A stretch of 60,000 bases of DNA, from positions 37,219,304 through 37,279,303 of the forward strand of contig NC_092671.1 in NCBI RefSeq assembly GCF_964355755.1, given 5' to 3'. The DNA is from Antedon mediterranea (lineage: Eukaryota; Echinodermata; Crinoidea; Comatulida; Antedonidae). Shown piece after piece: positions 1 through 9,689 of the stretch (its first letter is position 1; every line of letters begins with the position of its first letter). Below the pieces are notes generated by a model. The model was not told the origin of the DNA, ran no database searches, and worked only from the letters and a program-made list of their open reading frames with translations. The translations under genes were made by a program, and so were the position numbers.

Positions 1-628
1 CTTCAAATATTTTTATTGAACGTTCTTTCATCTAGCCTAGTAGACTGGAAATGTGAACTGTACTTGCGATCTGTTGAATGCGTGTAGATTATTAGTGCTT
101 GATAATATAACATTTGTATTTAGAAAGGGTAGGAAGGGTAGTAAATTAATAACAAAAAAAAACTTCTTTGTTTGCTCTTTTACGTAATTGTGCAATAGAG
201 GTAAACAAAAGTCAGTTTACATAAGATACGGTAGTGTTAACAATATATTTAATATTAACGTTATATTTTTACCCACGAAAGACCCTTTTGAGAAGTTGAC
301 TCAAACTTTAGTGAATAGGCCTAAACTTTATATAATTTTGACATTTCTTATGCGGATTTTAATCCTAAGTTATTATTAAAAGTTAATGAGTGCCTGGTCC
401 TCGAAAGACAATATGGGTTATAATGTTATTGTTTTAATACGTTTTAATTATTAAATACGGTTTGTCAATGTTTACACAAATTAAGTTGGAAAAAATAGGC
501 CCTTTAATTTGAATTCATGAGCAATTTGTAACTATAATTAAAATTGGGAAAATCCAGTGTTCTGATTAGACTTGCTTTATGTATTTGTGTTTGCCAGTTA
601 CGCTTAGCAACTAGAGACCAAAAAAGCA
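1..628. repeat. Module 0: copy of the TRIM upstream block, cut by the window start
   Basis: This stretch is a close copy of about 15,868-16,540 and, over its first part, of 59,820-60,000. Those copies lie upstream of TRIM genes 1 and 3. Shared landmarks include aacgttctttcatctag, gataatataacatttg and cgcttagcaactaga near the right end. I see no gene in it. By analogy with the other modules, a minus-strand TRIM-NHL gene should lie just left of the window. Confidence 0.85.
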
Positions 629-987
629 CCAATAGGTTTATCATGTAACCAGGTCCCTGGATTTATTATTAACTTAGACCAATAGATTTATCACGTAACC
701 AGGTCCATGGATTTATTATTAACTTAGACCAATAGATTTATCACGTAACCAGGTCCATGGATTTATTATTAACTTGTATAGACCAATAGATTTATCACGT
801 AACCAGGTCCATGGATTTATTATTAACTTATATATACCAATAGATTTATCACGTAACCAGGTCTATGGATTTATTATTAACTTGTATAGACCAATAGATT
901 TATCACGTAACCAGGTCCATGGATTTATTATTAACTTATATATACCAATAGATTTATCACGTAACCAGGTCTATGGATTTATTATTT
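629..987 (+). repeat. 50/54-bp minisatellite, left part (about 7 units)
   Basis: Head-to-tail units start accaatagatttatcacgt, contain the ccatgg block and end ttattattaactt. The basic period is 50 bp; units with an extra gtat or atat are 54 bp. The array stops abruptly at 987, where the CR1/L2 element begins, and resumes at 4,480. Open reading frames through it are only a by-product of the 54-bp (18-codon) period. Module 1 keeps a single degenerate unit at 16,577-16,625. Confidence 0.95.
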
Positions 988-1058
988 AATTATTATTTAA
1001 ATTTTTTATTTTTTATTATTTAAATTATTTTAAAACCACCTGCATTTAGTTACTACGT

Positions 1059-4000
1059 ATGATGGCTGCTCAACGTATCTTTTCTGCTATTTGTCTCTTT
1101 TTGTGTTTTGCATCAACTATTGGTGTTATTAAACCTTGTCTATCGAATTTAAGTAGGACCTCGAACCCACAGTTTCGTTTTCAGTGCAATACCTCTATAC
1201 AAATATGTTATACTTTAGACGCAAATTTGGACCATTTGCTAGGCTCAACTTCTGCATTATGTTGCGAGTGCTCGCATGGTGTGGAGTGCACTGTAGCCCT
1301 GGATCGACTAAGGCAATGGGCTCAGTTCTGTACCTTGTTTACTAGGCCTAGGTGGTCTATTTTAGCATTTGCCTATCTAACAAAGCCTAAAGGTAAACGA
1401 AAACATGCTATTAAATATAGTGGAGCTAGGGTTCCTTACTATTCAAGTTATTATTGTTCATCAAGTTTTCAGCCGGAACTTTCCTTATGCGGTGATATTG
1501 AACAAAATCCAGGCCCCGCAGAGGAAAACAAGGACAGGGCTAGTGATAACACAAACACAAGTAACAACAGTAATAATCCAACATTTTATTACCAAAATAT
1601 AAGAAGTCTTAAAAACAAGATGGACACATATCATTCTGAACTGAATGTGCACCTCATTAATAACACGTTCGACTTTGTTGCATTTACCGAGACTTGGCTA
1701 AATTCAACGGTTCTTGACTCCGAACTTTACTGTGATGGTTTTACAATTCATAGAAGGGACAGGAACGATGGCAGAAGAGGTGGTGGTGTTCTTTTCCTAG
1801 CTTCTAATCAGTATAAGTCTCGACGTCTGGAGCACCTTGAGAAACCAAATATTGAAATCCTCTGGGTTGAAATTAAGCTAACCAAGACAAAACGAGTGCT
1901 GGTTGCTGTTATTTACAGGCCACCCAACAGCGGAAGAGATGTCATGTTGCAACTAGCGCAATCAGTTGAAGATGCATCAGCCATGTATTCAAGGCATCAT
2001 ATTGTTCTTATTGGAGATCTGAATCTTTCTGAAATCACGTGGACCAATGATGGATCTGGAACTGCACCTGCTAACTCATTGGGTGAACTTTTTATTGACT
2101 GTTTTATTAATGGACATAATTTGTTTCAGTGCAATGTCAATCCAACGTGCAATAATAATGTTTTAGATTTAATTTTGTGTAATAATTCAATTGATTTAAT
2201 CTCGGATATTTCTGCTGGTCAGAATATTTTTGAATCTGATCATTCTTCAATTTCATTTATTCTTAAAATCTCAATTCAAAAACACTTTTCTAGGGATTCA
2301 AGACAACTATATTGTTTCAAGGCTGTAAATAATGATGATCTTTTAAATGCTTTTAATGTTATACCTTTTGATTTAATCCATATGTGCAATGATATTAACG
2401 ATAGTGTTTCTCTTTTTTATGATTTAGTTGATGCTGCTCTCCGTGACCTTGTGCCTATTGTTAGACCTAAAAGAAAAATGCCGCCATGGTTTGATAATGA
2501 AGTTAGAGTCGCTCTTAAAAACAAAGAGAAATGTTTTCGTATCTCTAAACGACTTAATACACATGAATCAAAACATGCTTTTTCCGTTGCCAGAAAAGAA
2601 TTTAAAGTCCTTATGAAACTTAAATATAAAAGTTATATGCAATCCCTTTCTGGGAATCTTAAGGCAAATCCCAAACGCTTCTGGTCGTGGATAAAGACCA
2701 AAACTAAATCGTCTTCTTATCCGTCGGTTATGTCGCATGGGCACTAGGTCGCGGAGACAACAAATGATAAGGCTGCTTTATTTAACAGTTATTTTCATTC
2801 AGTTTTTAGATCTGGACCTTCTGTGACTGATGAACACCAATGTCTGCCTGAGGCTTCTGTCGGCATTCTCAATGCTCCAATTATTCAATCTGAAATTGTT
2901 AACTCGTTACTGTCATCCATTCAGACTCATAAGGCATCTGGATGTGATAATCTCAGTAACCATGTTCTTAAAGTTTGTTCTCGTCCTCTTTCTATTCCTA
3001 TTTCTTTCCTCTTTAATAAATCTCTTCAAACCGGTAAATTTCCTTCTGTTTGGAAACGTTCCAATATTGTTCCTATTCATAAGGGGGGGACCAAGAAATT
3101 GATTTCTAACTATAGACCTATCTCTCTGTTGCCTACCATTTCTAAATTGTTTGAAAAAATTGTTTTTAACCATATCTCGACTCATGTTTCTCCTGCCATT
3201 GCTTCCTGTCAGCATGGCTTTGTAGCTGGTAGGTCATGTGAAACAAACCTTGCCACCCTGTTGACCACAGTTTACGAAGCCATTGATGACAGGAAGCAAT
3301 GTGATATTATTTACACAGACTTTTCTAAGGCGTTTGATCTTGTTCCTCATAATTTACTCTTATTAAAATTACAACGTTTTGGTTTTCATTATGATTTTAT
3401 CTCCTGGTTTCGTAGTTATCTTAATGGTAGGTTCCAGAGAGTGGTCATTGAGGGTATATCCTCTGAATGGCTTCCTATTCATTCCGGTGTCCCTCAGGGA
3501 TCGATTCTTGGTCCTCTCCTTTTCAATCTTTTTGTCAATGATATCCCAAAACTCTTCACCCACTCCAGATGTCTTATGTTTGCTGATGATGTTAAGCTAT
3601 ACAAAATTATTGGTAGTGTTGAGGATGCTGACAGGCTTCAGGTGGACTTGGACAAGCTATGTTCTTGGGCAGCTTTATGGGGTATGTCCCTCAATCCAGT
3701 AAAGTGCAATATTTTAACTATTACTTTGAAAAAGAACATTTTATTTTATAATTATTTAATTAATGACAATCCCATTAATAGGGTGCAATCGCAAAAAGAT
3801 CTTGGTGTTTTTATTGATAGTTCCCTTTGTTTTTCTTTTCATATTGATTATCTTGTTGGCAAGTGCAATAGACTGCTTGGGCTGATGTGGCGTAATTGTA
3901 AACATTTTGACAGGCAAACCAAAATCCACCTTTATTATTCAATTATCCATCCTATTCTCAACTTCAGTTCTGTTATTTTTAATTCTATTTCGAAAACTCA

Positions 4001-4373
4001 GTCTACGCGCATTCAGCGTCTGCATAACCGTTTTTTACGCTACATCAGCCACAACCAGAATCCTGACTTTCATTTCCATGTCCGATCTCCTGAGTCTCGT
4101 AGAACCTTTTTTGATCTTGTTTTTTTGTATAAATGTATTAATTCTTTATTTGACTGTAATTTAGTTAGTAATTTTTATCTTAGAGTCCCTAGTCGTCGTC
4201 TTAGAAGAAATACTACTTTTCATATTCCTTTTAGTAGAGTAAATGTTTTAAAAAATGGTTTTATTAGTAGATTAAGTCAAACTTATAATTCTTTTACTTT
4301 AAGAAATCCTGAGTTAGATATCTTTAGTAATAATTTCCGTAAGTTTCGTAACATTGTTAGTAGTTTAGTTTAA
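1059..4373 (+). pseudogene. Retrotransposon polyprotein (2A-endonuclease-reverse transcriptase) with one in-frame stop
   Basis: A single frame of 1,105 codons including the terminal stop is broken only by TAG at 2,745-2,747; codons on both sides stay in the same frame. Residues 1-30 are hydrophobic and signal-like, followed by a Cys-rich stretch. Residues 146-153 form a 2A motif ending NPGP. The endonuclease follows, with Asn180 in QNIRSL, Glu211 in TETWL, the YRPP and GDLNL motifs, and Ser-Asp-His at 393-395. The reverse transcriptase has the conserved FSKAFD, GVPQGSILGPLLF and FADD (3,579-3,590) motifs and a typical C-terminal region. The length fits a complete CR1/L2 ORF2-type protein. The second half alone shows an open frame from about 2,748, with no upstream ATG at that point. 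A lone nonsense codon suggests recent inactivation, though readthrough or a sequencing error cannot be excluded from sequence alone. Confidence 0.92.
1494..1517 (+). other. 2A translational-recoding motif (D-I-E-Q-N-P-G-P)
   Basis: The eight codons match the DxExNPGP consensus at which the ribosome skips the Gly-Pro bond, here between residues 152 and 153. It lies between the signal-like N-terminus and the endonuclease. 2A motifs in this position are known in CR1-like elements of sea urchins, where they release the N-terminal part from the enzyme. Activity here is inferred from the intact consensus. Confidence 0.88.
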
Positions 4374-4479
4374 TGTTTGTTATTGTATATGTTCGTGTTT
4401 GTCTGTGTTCCCTCCTGTAAGTGGTGAACCATGAGCTCACTGTTGGTTGGGAAATGAATAAATAAAATAAAATAAAATA

Positions 4480-5545
4480 AACTTGTATAGACCAATAGAT
4501 TTATCACGTAACCAGGTCCATGGATTTATTATTAACTTATATATACCAATAGATTTATCACGTAACCAGGTCCATGGATTTATTATTAACTTATATATAC
4601 CAATAGATTTATCACGTAACCAGGTCCATGGATTTATTATTAACTTATATATACCAATAGATTTATCACGTAACCAGGTCCATGGATTTATTATTAACTT
4701 ATATATACCAATAGATTTATCACGTAACCAGGTCCATGGATTTATTATTAACTTATATATACCAATAGATCTATCACGTAACCAGGTCCATGGATTTATT
4801 ATTAATTTAGACCAATAGATTTATCACGTAACCAGGTCCATGGATTTATTATTAACTTAGACCAATAGATTTATCACGTAACCAGGTGCATGGATTTATT
4901 ATTAACTTATATATACCAATAGATTTATCACGTAACCAGGTCCATGGATATATTATTAACTTGTATAGACCAATAGATTTATCACGTCACCAGGTCCATG
5001 GATTTATTATTAACTTGTATAGACCAATAGATTTATCACGTAACCAGGTCCATGGATTTATTATTAACTTGTATAGACCAATAGATTTATCACGTAACCA
5101 GGTCCATGGATTTATTATTAACTTGTATAGACCAATAGATTTATCACGTAACCAGGTCCATGGATTTATTATTAACTTGTATAGACCAATAGATTTATCA
5201 CGTAACCTGGTCCATGGATTTATTATTAACTTGTATAAACCAATAGATTTATCATGTAACCAGGTGCATGGATTTATTATTAACTTGTATAGACCAATAG
5301 ATTTATCACGTAACCAGGTCCATGGATTTATTATTAACTTAGACCAATAGATTTATCACGTAACCAGGTGCATGGATTTATTATTAACTTAGACCAATAG
5401 ATTTATCACGTAACCAGGTCCATGGATTTATTATTAACTTGTATAGACCAATAGATTTATCACGTCACCAGGTCCATGGATTTATTATTAACTTAGACCA
5501 ATAGATTTATCACGTAACCTGGTCCATGGATTTATTATTAACTTG
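4480..5545 (+). repeat. 50/54-bp minisatellite, right part (about 20 units)
   Basis: This continues the array interrupted by the retrotransposon. Units of 50 and 54 bp are interspersed: the spacer before accaatag is ag, gtatag or atatat. Units directly beside the retrotransposon carry the atatat spacer, while those further right mostly carry gtatag, so local blocks have been homogenised. The array ends where aacttgttatttgtatttc begins, and that flank matches module 1 at about 16,620. Confidence 0.95.
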
Positions 5546-6473
5546 TTATTTGTATTTCAATCAACTAAAGTTAACTAAATGAAGTATAGTAAGCCAATGT
5601 TGCATACAACAAGAATAAGGCTCTTGAATGAATGAATGTTTGGTTCAAACTATGTCCTTTGAACAATGATGTTTCTTCCTACTGGGTGCATGTTTTATTA
5701 CAGTATTTTTTGTGCACTTTTTTTCAATCGTAAAACCAATATTTCAATTTACACAAACAATTAACTCGTTGAATGAGGTGAATGTTCGTGATATGTTTTA
5801 TAACACACCTAAACTAAGGTAAATTCAAATTCATTGTAAATGGTGAGCATGCGCAGTCATATACAGCGGAATCACGCATTACCAACAATCACTTATTTTG
5901 AATTGAATTGAAAATTAAAAAACTAAAACTTCAATCGTTAAAATAATACATCATGAGCGATACAGCATCAACCAATCAAATGACAAAGACATGCATGGAT
6001 GTACCCTGTAGGCCTAATACAACAAATTGTATAAAACCTCATTTTTACAACACCTAATAATTGTAGAGAAAGTATTACTAACATTGAAAATGTCGCAGAC
6101 GTCTTTCTTTTTAAATGTTGACTGAAATTATTCAGGCGAACTTGTGTTCCCGTCTGATGTGTGTTAGCCAAATATACCTTTGGTCCCCTTTAACTATTTT
6201 TATTCAACGTTATTTTCTATATAGGTGTATATCTTCTGCGATCGGTTGAATATGTGAAGGATATTTTCTGAATACGTCTGTTAAATGGTGTATTGCACAA
6301 TTTAAGGTACCAAGTTCACTCTAATGTACACACATATATATAACAACGATATATTTAGATAACCAGGGTAGTAGTATACTGTAGTATTAAGAACTTTGTT
6401 GTTTTGCGAACATTTTAATTTATTAAGTAATTAGACAAGCGGGTTTAACTACACATCCAACTTTGTAACAAAA
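5546..6473. repeat. Module 0 segment homologous to 16,626-17,700
   Basis: This is collinear with module 1: gttaactaaatgaagtatag, then the atggtgagcatgcgcag block, then tgttcccgtctgatgtgtgt and the accaagttcactctaatg stretch. The block around 5,838-5,890 contains gcatgcgc, resembling an NRF-1 site, but no transcript structure can be deduced. I see no convincing coding sequence. The 17-bp piece that is triplicated at 17,375-17,425 occurs once here. Confidence 0.75.
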
Positions 6474-6590
6474 AATAGTCTGATAGTGTAGACAGAGCTT
6501 TAGACTGAGAGAAAGCTACCACCTAGATTCAAACCCGGAATCTTCTGCTTGTATGCGGACACCCTAACAATTAGACCACTGGACTTTCAT
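6474..6590 (-). mobile_element. tRNA-derived SINE fragment joined to a MITE right end
   Basis: The left edge (6,481-6,499) is the terminal repeat gatagtgtagacagagctt of the MITE family seen complete at 18,253-18,386. On the minus strand the rest resembles the head of a tRNA gene: an A-box-like region at 6,562-6,580 (agtggtctaattgttaggg) and a B-box-like region at 6,526-6,536 (gggtttgaatc). There is no complete cloverleaf. The same composite lies at 18,369-18,485, so it predates the module duplication. Confidence 0.7.
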
Positions 6591-6599
6591 GGTATGGTT

Positions 6600-6970
6600 C
6601 AAATGTGATTGTATTGTATAGCGACATTTTAACACCCTTGACGTGGTACGGTAAAACAACACTGGTCCTCAATTGTACACATGCGCAACAGAGATAAAAA
6701 TTGATACGCCGCTCATCTTCCAGTTCATATAAGAACTTCAGGTGAAGATTAGCAAGATATTAGTTTGTTCAAGAAATTGTTGGTAAGACTTTGAGAAACA
6801 TTATGTTGGCTTATTCATATTGTTTAACCATTATACGATAAAAGTGATAACATTAATAAAGATAAGGTGGACAGTAGAATATTGAATCTGGCAGGCTATT
6901 AAACCTGACATTTAAAAAGGTAACAACATAATTATATCACGTTTTCATCATCTTATAGTTACTAAGTGAA
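6600..6970 (+). other. Module block with conserved splice-like donor and acceptor (possible non-coding exon)
   Basis: The block from cacatgcgcaacagagat onward recurs at 24,245 and 53,383. All copies keep aaattgttg followed by gtaaga (here 6,783) and, about 170 bp later, a pyrimidine-rich tract ending cttatag (here 6,957). This looks like a short + strand intron. No open frame spans it. Module 0 lacks the roughly 430 bp that modules 2 and 3 carry between the catgcgca motif and the gaagattagcaag block. Transcription is conjecture. Confidence 0.3.
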
Positions 6971-7343
6971 TAATCTAAAAGTTGCATTGTACATGAAATT
7001 AATAATTCTCTTCGTTACGAATTTATATGTCATCGTAGTTGTACGACACAGTTTGGTATGCCGTCTGTTATGCAAATGGACTTATGCAGGTGCATTGGGA
7101 AAGGGAGTATTCTTAGTCATTCGCGGTCAACACGTCACACTGTTAAGTTTTTGTTAATCTTGTTAATATTAGAAGTTGCCCAGTATTGTATTATTTTTCT
7201 GCCATACCACATTTTACAGTATAGGTTGCTACACACTACACATTGTTTGAGCGAAATACCCGTTTCATGCACGGTATGCATGGTAAAATGTTATGTATTA
7301 TTTTCAGTCGCTCTCGACCTTCTTGGAGCTTTTCAATGTTATT
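6971..7343. other. Module 0-specific DNA, no confident gene
   Basis: This stretch has no counterpart in the other modules. Short open frames exist on both strands; on the minus strand 7,236-7,350 is open and includes EKLQEGRERLK-like residues, but no family is recognised. It may be the continuation of the decayed coding fragment at 7,893-8,108, separated from it by the transposon at 7,354-7,830. Confidence 0.3.
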
Positions 7344-7353
7344 CAACGTACTG

Positions 7354-7830
7354 GGTTCAGGGACGGTTCGGCCCTGAGACGATTCGGCCCACTTTTGGTG
7401 AGACGATTCGGCCCACTTTTCATTTTTTTTTGTATTTATCCAGTTTTTAAAGGCGTTTAACAATCCCTATTTATTGATATTGACAATCTTGATATAATAT
7501 ATATAATAAATTACTAAAAAAACGTAATTTTATATTCAATTTATTACTTCGAAAACTTTGTTTATTTCGTGCATTCGCCAAGCGGCCAACAGAGGGCGTA
7601 ACTTGTTTACATCGTTCGCGTGACTAAAAAATGATCATTTTCGACAATGTTTTCAAAATGTTTGCTTTATTGCATCTTTATCCCTAGTAGTACTACCCCA
7701 TAGTCTCTCTGAAAATAAAGTTTGGGAAAAAAGCTTATTTTATGCTCATAAATGCATATCAAAGCCGATATATTTAACGCGCGTATATTTAAGTGTGCCG
7801 AATCGTCTCAGGGCCGAATCGTCCCGTTAC
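7354..7830. mobile_element. Non-autonomous Mutator-like DNA transposon with 10-bp target duplication
   Basis: Terminal inverted repeats at 7,360-7,388 and 7,797-7,825 match over 29 bp with one mismatch; their core is ttcggccctgagacgattcg. Immediately outside the element, caacgtactg occurs on both sides (7,344-7,353 and 7,831-7,840), a perfect 10-bp target-site duplication. Length (477 bp), TIRs and a 9-11 bp duplication fit Mutator-like MITEs. The motif gacgattcggcccactttt is tandemly duplicated at the left end. No transposase is encoded. Confidence 0.85.
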
Positions 7831-7892
7831 CAACGTACTGTGTGCTCGGTCGCCACCGGCCGGATAGGAATTTTCAGAGATTTTTCTCCGAT

Positions 7893-8108
7893 TCAATCAT
7901 TTCCGGGGTTTTCGCGCCGCGGCTCTAGCCAGCTATGTCCCAGGAGGACACATTCATTAATAAGCTGTTTCATAGCGGTAGCTTTAGTATCTAAGGCTGA
8001 CAGTTTTGTGAATTTGGAAACTCGACTATAATTTATAGGGAGCTGCTGGACCCAAAAAACGTCTGGGAGAAGAGAGTCTCTATGAAAGCCTTTGCTGATA
8101 ATACAGTA
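7893..8108 (-). pseudogene. Decayed coding fragment of unknown family
   Basis: A minus-strand frame of 71 codons between stops at 8,109-8,111 and 7,893-7,895 has protein-like composition, including KGFHRDSLLPDVFWVQQLP, ATAMKQLINECVLLGHSW and LEPRRENPGND. No start codon or complete domain is visible. Reading continues past the TGA in the same frame for another 20 or so codons, and another frame is open across the pre-insertion sequence into 7,236-7,343, so the gene is interrupted or frameshifted. I do not recognise the family. Confidence 0.4.
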
Positions 8109-8111
8109 TTA

Positions 8112-8805
8112 TTGAGATGTAGACGGAAATCTGTAAAATCTTGTTCAATAAATAATAACTTCGTTTTTGCTGTCAACCAGGCCGGTATTATAATAAGTCA
8201 CTGTCAAATAATCATTCGATAATGGTCAAAACTTTATTTTGGCTCTGTCAACATAAAGGGAGGTATTTACAATGACTTTCTTTTGACTGTCAATCTAGGC
8301 CAATGTTATAATAATACGCCGTCAGATATTAAATCATTGAAACAGTCCTGGTAAATTTTTTTTGGTTATCAGATGCCGTGGGGGGTCCAATAAATTATCG
8401 TCAGAAGGTGAACAATCAGTCTAGGTAGCAGCAGCAGATTATTAGGAACGCCTGCTCCATTAATTAATCCAGAAAAAGGTTTGTACATTATCTATTTGTT
8501 TATTAGCCTTCTCCTAACACAATTATATTTTCTTTAAAAAAAGGTTTTATAAGTGGTTTCAACATTTATGATAGTAATGTCACAGTTCTGTGTCTGGACG
8601 CAAGTTCATAGACCTACTAGTTATATTATTCATATTAACTGATACTTACTCTTCATTTACCGTAAAGTTCAGTTTTAATGAAATATATAATATAAATTGG
8701 CTTCGTAACAATTAGTGTTGAAAAGGTTAGTTTTTTGGTGATAAGTGAAAATGACATGTAACTTCGTAATCAATTTATTTTTTTTGTATAAAGGCCCAAT
8801 TACAC
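8112..8805. other. AT-rich non-coding interval
   Basis: No coding frame, RNA gene or repeat family is recognisable. Two short related stretches (tgtcaaccaggccggtattataataagtc-like at about 8,172 and tgtcaatctaggccaatgttataataata-like at about 8,289) suggest a decayed direct repeat of about 115 bp. Confidence 0.4.
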
Positions 8806-8807
8806 TA

Positions 8808-9134
8808 TGACGATAACGACGGACGATAAATATATAGCATGCATTTTTTTTACATAAACCAAAAGTAATTAGAAAGGTTTTCGTTCTAGACCTATAGGAT
8901 AATCATTTATGCTGTCTTTGATAAAAATAATGTTTTTCAAATTCCAATCAAATGACGTCATGATAAATAAAAACAATAAAATCGCTGTATTGTCACGATA
9001 TTATTGGTCTTACTAATCATGACGTCATTTGATTGGACGTGTGAAAATATAATTTTCATCAAGGGAATTGTTTATATTTCTTTTGGTTTATGTATTAAAA
9101 ATGCACATTTGTCTATTTATCGTCGATCGTTATC
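8808..9134. mobile_element. hAT-like MITE with long imperfect inverted repeats, right end missing
   Basis: Left 8,812-8,865 (gataacgacggacgataaat through aaaccaaaag) is the imperfect reverse complement of 9,080-9,134. An inner pair, ccaatcaaatgacgtcatga at 8,944 and its complement ending at 9,036, is nearly perfect. The left end continues outward as cactatgac, but the right copy stops at gttatc and runs straight into the simple repeat aagtcaagtcaag, so the terminal bases are lost there. The hAT assignment rests on terminus appearance only. Confidence 0.65.
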
Positions 9135-9600
9135 AAGTCAAGTCAAGTATCATTTATTATCATTTGTTTTAGGAAAAACATAGAAATTCTGTTTGCTCTG
9201 TTGGCGGAGCACAATATCCAACGGACACAACACGAACTCAAAAAACAAGAACATTACAAAAAAAAGTCTACATCATATTTAAGGCTCTAATAGATCCTGG
9301 AAAGAAACTATTTGTAAATCGTGCCTTATTGGCCTTAATAGAACGAAATTGCCGACCGCGTCCTAGTGTATGGGCCTTATGCTGTAAATGTTCAATTAAT
9401 TGATCATTCCGATTTTATTAGTTGGACTATTGCACAGTTGCTGTCTAATCGTTGTTGTGTAATATCATTTCGAACCATATTAAAATCATAAAGAGATTCA
9501 TATTCCTTAACATGTGGCTGTGCATGGAAGTCCGGTCTACAAAAACTCGGGCCCGGGATCATTGTTATTGGACCTGAAAGTGTTGGTGAATTCATAATTA
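9135..9600 (-). mobile_element. 5'-truncated non-LTR retrotransposon 3' end (L2/CR1 type)
   Basis: On the minus strand the segment ends aataaatgatacttgacttg, a polyadenylation signal followed by a (cttga)n tail. Upstream, a frame ending at 9,268-9,270 reads RQFRSIKANKARFTNSFFPG followed by SIRALN, resembling the extreme C-terminus of LINE reverse transcriptase proteins. The frame is open only to about 9,414; a second open stretch upstream (9,404-9,595) is in another frame, suggesting a frameshift. The 5' limit is uncertain and the sequence beyond 9,600 is simple TA repeat. Confidence 0.55.
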
Positions 9601-9670
9601 TACTTAATATTATATTTATATATATTAATATATATATATAATTATATATATATATATATAATTATATTAT
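9601..9670. repeat. TA-rich microsatellite
   Basis: Runs of (ta)n interrupted by aatta. It has no other content. Confidence 0.9.
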
Positions 9671-9689
9671 TATACAATTGAAAGCAAAA

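Larger units (their letters stand above)
988..4479 (+). mobile_element. CR1/L2-like non-LTR retrotransposon, near full length
   Basis: The element has a short AT-rich leader (988-1,058), one long frame encoding an N-terminal region, an APE-type endonuclease and a reverse transcriptase (1,059-4,373), a 3'UTR of about 80 bp, and an (ataaa)n tail at about 4,453-4,479. It lies cleanly inside the 50/54-bp minisatellite: the left flank ends attatt and the right flank starts aacttg, as in an uninterrupted unit. There is therefore no clear target-site duplication, which is common for CR1/L2 elements that end in short simple repeats rather than poly(A). Inserting into an existing repeat unit means the array was already present. 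Confidence 0.93.

Noticed and set aside
2913-3215. Antisense open frame inside the reverse transcriptase
   Set aside because: It is a shadow of the sense frame, which has clear RT motifs.
4483-5350. Open frames of 111 and 154 codons with an 18-residue period
   Set aside because: They are translations of the 54-bp minisatellite units and stop as soon as a 50-bp unit shifts the frame.
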